A stretch of 27,000 nucleotides of DNA. Origin: CAYFUT01 sp964346395. GTDB taxonomy: Bacteria > Bacillota > Halanaerobiia > Halobacteroidales > Halobacteroidaceae. The translations under genes were made by a program, and so were the position numbers. The notes beneath the pieces are model-generated. The model searched no databases. It had not been told where the DNA came from and saw only the letters and a list, made by a program, of their open reading frames with translations. Positions 23,044 to 27,000 of this stretch are shown in pieces. Positions within the stretch are counted from its first letter, which is position 1. Each line of letters starts with the position of its first letter. Location of the stretch: contig CAYFUT010000035.1 in assembly GCA_964346395.1 (NCBI GenBank), forward strand, positions 1 through 27,000, written 5' to 3'.

Positions 23044-23520
23044 TTGAGGTCTTTTTTAGGGGCTGAATATAAAGGGTACTATGGAGATGCTGCTCGAACC
23101 TGGCCGGTAGGGGAAATAAGCGAGGAAGCAGAAAAGCTGCTGACAGTTACTGAACAATCTTTAGATAAAGGAATAGAGCAGGCTAAATTAGGAAATAGAT
23201 TATCGGATATTTCGCATGCGGTACAGCAGTATGTAGAGAAAAATGGTTATTCGGTGGTGCGGAATTATACCGGCCACGGTATTGGTAAGCAAATGCATGA
23301 AGACCCCTCGGTTCCCAATTACGGCAAACCGAATCGCGGCCCCCGCTTGAAGGAAGGAATGGCGCTAGCAATAGAACCAATGGTTAATGTGGGAACTTAT
23401 AAAGTGAGAACAGAAAATAACGGCTGGACAGTGGTTACGCGTGATGAAGAGATATCAGCTCATTTTGAAAATACAATTCTGATTACGAAACAAGGTACCG
23501 AAGTGCTGACTACTCTTTAA
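23044..23520 (+). pseudogene. 5'-truncated type I methionine aminopeptidase remnant
   Basis: The 158 residues cover only the C-terminal two-thirds of a methionine aminopeptidase (normally about 250). Metal and active-site residues present: D15 (GYYGDAART), H78 (NYTGHGIGK), H85, E111 (IEPMVNVG) and E142 (FENTILIT). The first metal ligand, the Asp of the DVGA motif, is replaced by SFLGA exactly where the similarity begins, and the whole N-terminal domain is missing. Start would be a TTG with no proper binding site. It is therefore almost certainly inactive, a second copy left after a deletion. Sequence after the break is well preserved, so the loss may be recent. Confidence 0.8.
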
Positions 23521-23551
23521 TACTATTTTAAAATTGAAGAATGATTAAAGT

Positions 23552-23580
23552 AAAACGTCCTGTTTGCGGGGCGTTTTTAA
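23552..23580 (+). terminator. Intrinsic terminator after the aminopeptidase remnant
   Basis: AAAACGTCC (23552-23560) pairs with GGGCGTTTT (23569-23577, one U-G pair), with a short T run. Confidence 0.75.
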
Positions 23581-23611
23581 TATATTCTGCCTAATCTTTT
23601 AGGATAACCAA

Positions 23612-23640
23612 TTTATATTAAGTATTTGATATGATATAAT
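23612..23640 (+). promoter_or_regulatory. Extended -10 promoter of the beta-barrel gene
   Basis: TTTATA (23612-23617), a 17-base spacer and TG-A-TATAAT (23632-23640). Confidence 0.6.
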
Positions 23641-23704
23641 AATGTTGGACTAATGGATTAAAAAGACACATTTGAGTAACAGGTAAGAAGGGGTTAAAAA
23701 ATTA

Positions 23705-24208
23705 ATGAAAAAAAAGCAAAAAATTTTAATTTGTTTAGCGGTCATCTTGGTAATAGGGTGGGGACAAACTGGAGAAATAAAAGCTCAGCAGGAAACAGAG
23801 CAGGGTTCCTTTTTTTTGCAAACTAGTTTATTAACTCATCACTGGCATCCTGCTCCGGATCATAATAATAATCAGAAATTAATAGGAATGGAATACCATA
23901 AGCCAAATAGTATTGTTTTGGGAGGTCTTCATTTTAAAAATTCTTATTTTCAGCCCTGCTGGTATGTTTATACGGGCAAAATTTATGATTTAAAGAAGAT
24001 AGGTAACTTCAAAATATCCGGGAAGTTAACTTACGGAATTATTACTGGTTATGACGATGAAAATGGGCGACATAGGGCTTATTTGAATAGGTTGGGAACC
24101 TTTGGAGCTATTGTACCGACGCTTAGTGTTAATTATAAAGATCTGTCGTTAGAATTTTCTTTATTTGCTAATGCAGGGTACATAATCAATGCCGGGGTAA
24201 AGTTTTAA
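23705..24208 (+). CDS. Small predicted outer-membrane beta-barrel protein
   Basis: This 167-residue protein starts with a signal peptide (basic MKKKQK, hydrophobic 8-20, likely cleavage near KAQQ at about 27). The mature part alternates polar and hydrophobic residues in short strands and ends in GVKF, with a C-terminal Phe as seen in BAM-assembled barrels. Motifs THHWHPAPDHNNNQKLIGMEY, the NSYFQPCWYVYTGK region and GIITGYDD resemble small proteins in proteobacteria that are often labelled sn-glycerol-3-phosphate transporter-like, a label without firm support. Presence in a Firmicutes-like genome points to an outer membrane. It is followed 24 bases later by the MscS gene. Confidence 0.7.
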   Translation: MKKKQKILICLAVILVIGWGQTGEIKAQQETEQGSFFLQTSLLTHHWHPAPDHNNNQKLIGMEYHKPNSIVLGGLHFKNSYFQPCWYVYTGKIYDLKKIGNFKISGKLTYGIITGYDDENGRHRAYLNRLGTFGAIVPTLSVNYKDLSLEFSLFANAGYIINAGVKF

Positions 24209-24232
24209 ACTAGACAAGTTGAGGAGAGGTAG

Positions 24233-25570
24233 GTGATAGTTATTGAACTTAAACTAGAAATTAATCTAGTGGAGATTTTAACTGAATTACTGGACTGGTT
24301 AGAGAAACATCTTTTATTATGGACTAACTTACTGGAAGCAGGCTTGATTATCAGTTTTGGTTTGTTGGCCTGGCTTATAAATCGTAAGATTAGTTCTCCA
24401 GTCAAACTAGGATTAAGTAAAATTCCCGGATTGAATAAAGAAAAAGCAGTTCAATTAGCGGATAAAATATTGTTGTTCTGCGTGTGGTGGATTTTGATTT
24501 GGGGTTATTATTTGTTCGGCCTTTCCTTAGAACTGCCGGTGTCTTTAACTTCTATTGCCGGCAATTTACTTACCGCCTGGCTGTTGATAAAGATAGTTTC
24601 TATTTTAGTGCCGGGGGAAAGTCTTTTAGTTCGTTTAATTTCTTATTTTATCTGGACAGTAGCAGTCTTAAATATTTTAGGCCTTTATGATCAGGTAATA
24701 GGAACCTTAGATGATATAGTATTTGTAGGAGGTAATATCCGCTTATCTTTGTTGGCTATAATCAGAGGGCTGCTTACTTTTAGTATTTTATTTTGGCTGT
24801 CGGGTCGTTTACATCTACTTTTAAAACAGCAGATCAGGCGCAAAACTAGTTTTTCTCCGTCTATAAAGCTTTTATTATATAAGACAATCCGGGTTTTATT
24901 AATTATAATTGTAATTTTAATTACTCTCAGCAGTTTAGGAGTTAAATTAAGTACTTTTGCTTTTTTAGGCGGTGCTATTGGTGTAGGTTTAGGATTTGGA
25001 CTGCAGAAAATAGTTTCTAATTATGTAAGCGGAATTATTATTTTACTAGATAGGTCAATTAAACCGGGGGATATTATTGAAATAGATGATGTCTTCGGGC
25101 AGGTTCGCGCCCAAAAAACTAGATTTGTTTCGATGGTTACTATGACTGGCAAAGAATATTTAATTCCTAATGAAAATTTTATTACGCAGCAAGTTATTAA
25201 CTGGTCCTACAGTACCAATCGAGTTAGATTAGATGTATCAGTAGGCGTCAGCTATCAGAGTGATTTACGGAAAGTAGAAAAATTAATTTTAGAAGCCGCT
25301 GAAGGAGTAGATAGGGTTTTGTCTAATCCGGAACCGGACTGTTTATTGAAAGAATTTGGCGGAAATACTGTTAATTTTGAATTGAGGTTCTGGATTAATG
25401 ACCCAGGACAGGGAGTTAATAATGTACGAAGTAAAGTACTGTTTGCCATTTGGGATAATTTCGCCCGGGAAAGAATAGAAATTGCCTTTCCTCAGCGAGA
25501 TTTACATTTATCTTCTATTTCTGATTCGGTTATGGATAATATTAAAGAAATTACTGATAAAAATGACTGA
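24233..25570 (+). CDS. MscS-family mechanosensitive ion channel
   Basis: A 445-residue inner-membrane channel that releases solutes on hypo-osmotic shock. It has several N-terminal membrane segments (between about 33 and 235). The pore helix TM3 and following segment, FAFLGGAIGVGLGFGLQK through IVSNYVSGIIILLDRSI (about 242-276), carry the Gly/Ala packing pattern typical of MscS. The beta domain IKPGDIIEI...GQVRAQKTRFVSMVTMTGKEYLIPNENF and the mixed C-terminal domain follow. It is longer than E. coli MscS (286) because of extra N-terminal helices. The GTG at 24233 follows GAGGAGAGG with good spacing. A channel of this kind suits a halophile. Confidence 0.92.
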   Translation: MIVIELKLEINLVEILTELLDWLEKHLLLWTNLLEAGLIISFGLLAWLINRKISSPVKLGLSKIPGLNKEKAVQLADKILLFCVWWILIWGYYLFGLSLELPVSLTSIAGNLLTAWLLIKIVSILVPGESLLVRLISYFIWTVAVLNILGLYDQVIGTLDDIVFVGGNIRLSLLAIIRGLLTFSILFWLSGRLHLLLKQQIRRKTSFSPSIKLLLYKTIRVLLIIIVILITLSSLGVKLSTFAFLGGAIGVGLGFGLQKIVSNYVSGIIILLDRSIKPGDIIEIDDVFGQVRAQKTRFVSMVTMTGKEYLIPNENFITQQVINWSYSTNRVRLDVSVGVSYQSDLRKVEKLILEAAEGVDRVLSNPEPDCLLKEFGGNTVNFELRFWINDPGQGVNNVRSKVLFAIWDNFARERIEIAFPQRDLHLSSISDSVMDNIKEITDKND

Positions 25571-25704
25571 ATTGGTTGTTTTATGTGAGGTATCATGAAA
25601 TAATGGTAAGCGAATAAATAATTAATAAAATATTTATCCATAGTATTTTTTGCAATAAAACTAACTTAATCAATTATTCCGGCTTGGGAAAGGAGCTGTG
25701 AATT

Positions 25705-26529
25705 ATGAAAAAAATAAAGTGGACAGGAGTTTTTGTTATAATATTGTTTCTTATTAGTGTTTCTCTGCCAGTAGAAGCTGTTGAACTGGTGAAAAAATAT
25801 AAAACAATTCAGGTTAAGCAGCATCAGGCAAAAACCAAAGAGACTCTCTGGTCAATAGCAGAGTCTTATCAGGTGCCTATGGGAAAGATAGTAAAGTTTA
25901 ATCAATTAGAAAGTAAAGAGATTAAGCAGGGTCAAAAGATTAAAATTCCTTACTTTAAAACGGTAAATTTAGTGCAGGTTGAAGAAGATGAAACACTGTG
26001 GTCAATTTCCCAACAGTTTGCGACTACCGTAGAAAAACTGAAATTGTATAATGATTTAACGACCAATTCGATTTATCAAGACCAGTATTTAATTATAGTA
26101 AAAGACAATTCGGATACTTTTTATATCGAAGAGGAAATAGGAACTACTACCAGATTATATTTAAAAGGAGAACGTGATTATTGGGTTTTACCTGCGTTAG
26201 CTAAGTTGGGTGGCCTTGAGGAATCAAAACAGAAAGTAGTAAAGAACATTCCGCAGTCAAATATTTTAACTCAACTGCGGTTAACCTTAATGCTTAATGA
26301 AATTTTAGGCCAACTGAAAGAAATAAACAATAAGAACTTGAAAAAGAGAATTGAAAAGTTAGCTGCTAAAAATAAAGAATTAGCTAAAATTACGGGAGCA
26401 AATAAAAAGCAGACTCAGTTAAATGAAAAAGAGCTAACGGAATTAAAAAACACTATTAATTTATTTGATGAAGAGTTGTTTGAATTGGGGATTAAAACAG
26501 ATAGGGTGAAAGAAAAATTAAGTTTTTAG
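25705..26529 (+). CDS. Secreted protein with two LysM domains
   Basis: A 274-residue protein. A signal peptide covers about 1-25 (MKKIKWTG, hydrophobic core, VEA). The first LysM module (about 35-84) has ETLWSIAESYQVPMGKIVKFN and QGQKIKIP; the second (about 88-131) has ETLWSISQQFATTVEKLKLYN and DQYLIIV. LysM modules bind N-acetylglucosamine in peptidoglycan, so it should sit in the periplasm at the wall. The rest (about 165-274) is helical and Lys/Glu-rich, probably a coiled coil, with no catalytic domain seen. It may be a wall-anchored scaffold or spacer protein. AAAGGAGCTG precedes the ATG. Confidence 0.85.
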   Translation: MKKIKWTGVFVIILFLISVSLPVEAVELVKKYKTIQVKQHQAKTKETLWSIAESYQVPMGKIVKFNQLESKEIKQGQKIKIPYFKTVNLVQVEEDETLWSISQQFATTVEKLKLYNDLTTNSIYQDQYLIIVKDNSDTFYIEEEIGTTTRLYLKGERDYWVLPALAKLGGLEESKQKVVKNIPQSNILTQLRLTLMLNEILGQLKEINNKNLKKRIEKLAAKNKELAKITGANKKQTQLNEKELTELKNTINLFDEELFELGIKTDRVKEKLSF

Positions 26530-26564
26530 TTAAAGAACATAATGAATAAGAACAATATACTGAT

Positions 26565-26948
26565 ATGAAATTAAGTGGAGCTCATAAAGTAGAATGGCTG
26601 GAAAGGGAAGGAGAAAGCAATTCACATCAGATATTGTTTCTTGATTGGCAGAATAGAATTACTTCCGGTAAGGCAGTAGATGTTTTCTTCCAGGGTCGGC
26701 GGGATTATCATAATGATCAGCAGGAAGCTATAACTTTTGGCAGCCAGGGAGATGTTCAGCTGAATGATGCTACCAGTCTAGGCTTTAAGTATGCTTACTG
26801 CCATCCGTTTAATCAGGAAGAATTGACTCCCTGGACTTATTTTGAAAGCGAGGTATTTTTAGCCCAGGCTAATAGTCTTGCCTATGGAGATCCTAAGTTG
26901 GTAAATTCAGCTACAACTATCTTTAAGACTGATATTTTTTTATTTTAA
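26565..26948 (+). pseudogene. Partial protein, possibly the C-terminal part of an outer-membrane beta-barrel
   Basis: A 127-residue open frame without a signal peptide and without a ribosome binding site ahead of its ATG. Short alternating strands (HQILFLDWQNRI, KAVDVFFQGRRDY, SLGFKYAYCHPF) and the terminal IFKTDIFLF, ending in Phe, look like the last strands of a barrel. An in-frame stop lies 15 bases upstream, and the LysM gene ends just before it, so no N-terminal part exists here. It may be a remnant or an unusual small protein. No family was recognised. Confidence 0.4.
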
Positions 26949-27000
26949 ATGATTCTAAGAAATGTAACTTATTCCACAGAAAATTATTGTTTTATGTGTT

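Noticed and set aside
1..27000. CRISPR arrays, insertion sequences, prophage genes
   Set aside because: No regularly spaced repeats, transposase, integrase or phage structural gene could be recognised by reading the window.

Overview
The window is AT-rich, with Firmicutes-style signals: strong AGGAGG-type ribosome binding sites, consensus sigma-A promoters, and the order secG-rnr-smpB-ssrA. The proteins are rich in Glu and Asp and point to an anaerobe (iron-sulfur flavoprotein, flavin reductase-rubredoxin fusion, Fe-alcohol dehydrogenase). A small predicted outer-membrane beta-barrel with a signal peptide and a C-terminal Phe suggests a two-membrane Firmicute. A halophilic anaerobe of the Halanaerobiales type is the best inference; it is not proven by this sequence alone.

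Bases 1-6560 hold a ketone-body/short-chain acid module. A family I CoA-transferase, a GntP-type permease, a short-chain dehydrogenase, a biosynthetic-type thiolase and an SCP2-like thiolase could together import 3-hydroxybutyrate, oxidise and activate it, and cleave acetoacetyl-CoA to acetyl-CoA. A near-consensus sigma-54 promoter (39-56) lies ahead of the first gene. A PAS-PAS-AAA+ sigma-54 activator is encoded at 8971-10743, which suggests AtoC-like control. Between them are a chemoreceptor and an iron-sulfur flavoprotein.

Bases 10770-15520 are RNA and translation housekeeping: secG, rnr, smpB with a structured leader, and ssrA (tmRNA). Directly behind the tmRNA CCA end sits a free-standing LAGLIDADG homing endonuclease gene with an N-terminal zinc knuckle, then tRNA-Trp with a perfect consensus promoter.

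Bases 15560-18360 are a c-di-GMP module. A leader resembling the c-di-GMP-II riboswitch, followed by an intrinsic terminator, precedes a membrane PAS-PAS-GGDEF-HD-GYP protein. A two-helix small membrane protein follows.

Bases 18508-23580 are redox and accessory genes: high-molecular-weight rubredoxin, a short CorA N-terminal-like protein, a Gfo/Idh/MocA dehydrogenase, a butanol-dehydrogenase-type Fe-ADH, then DUF5320 and DUF134 genes with dyad-rich control regions. A 5'-truncated methionine aminopeptidase remnant abuts a truncated reverse-strand reading frame, which looks like a deletion scar.

Bases 23600-27000 are cell-envelope genes: the small beta-barrel, an MscS channel, a two-LysM secreted protein and a fragment that may be the C-terminal end of another beta-barrel. 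No CRISPR array, insertion sequence or prophage was seen. No stretch over 300 bases lacks an annotated feature.
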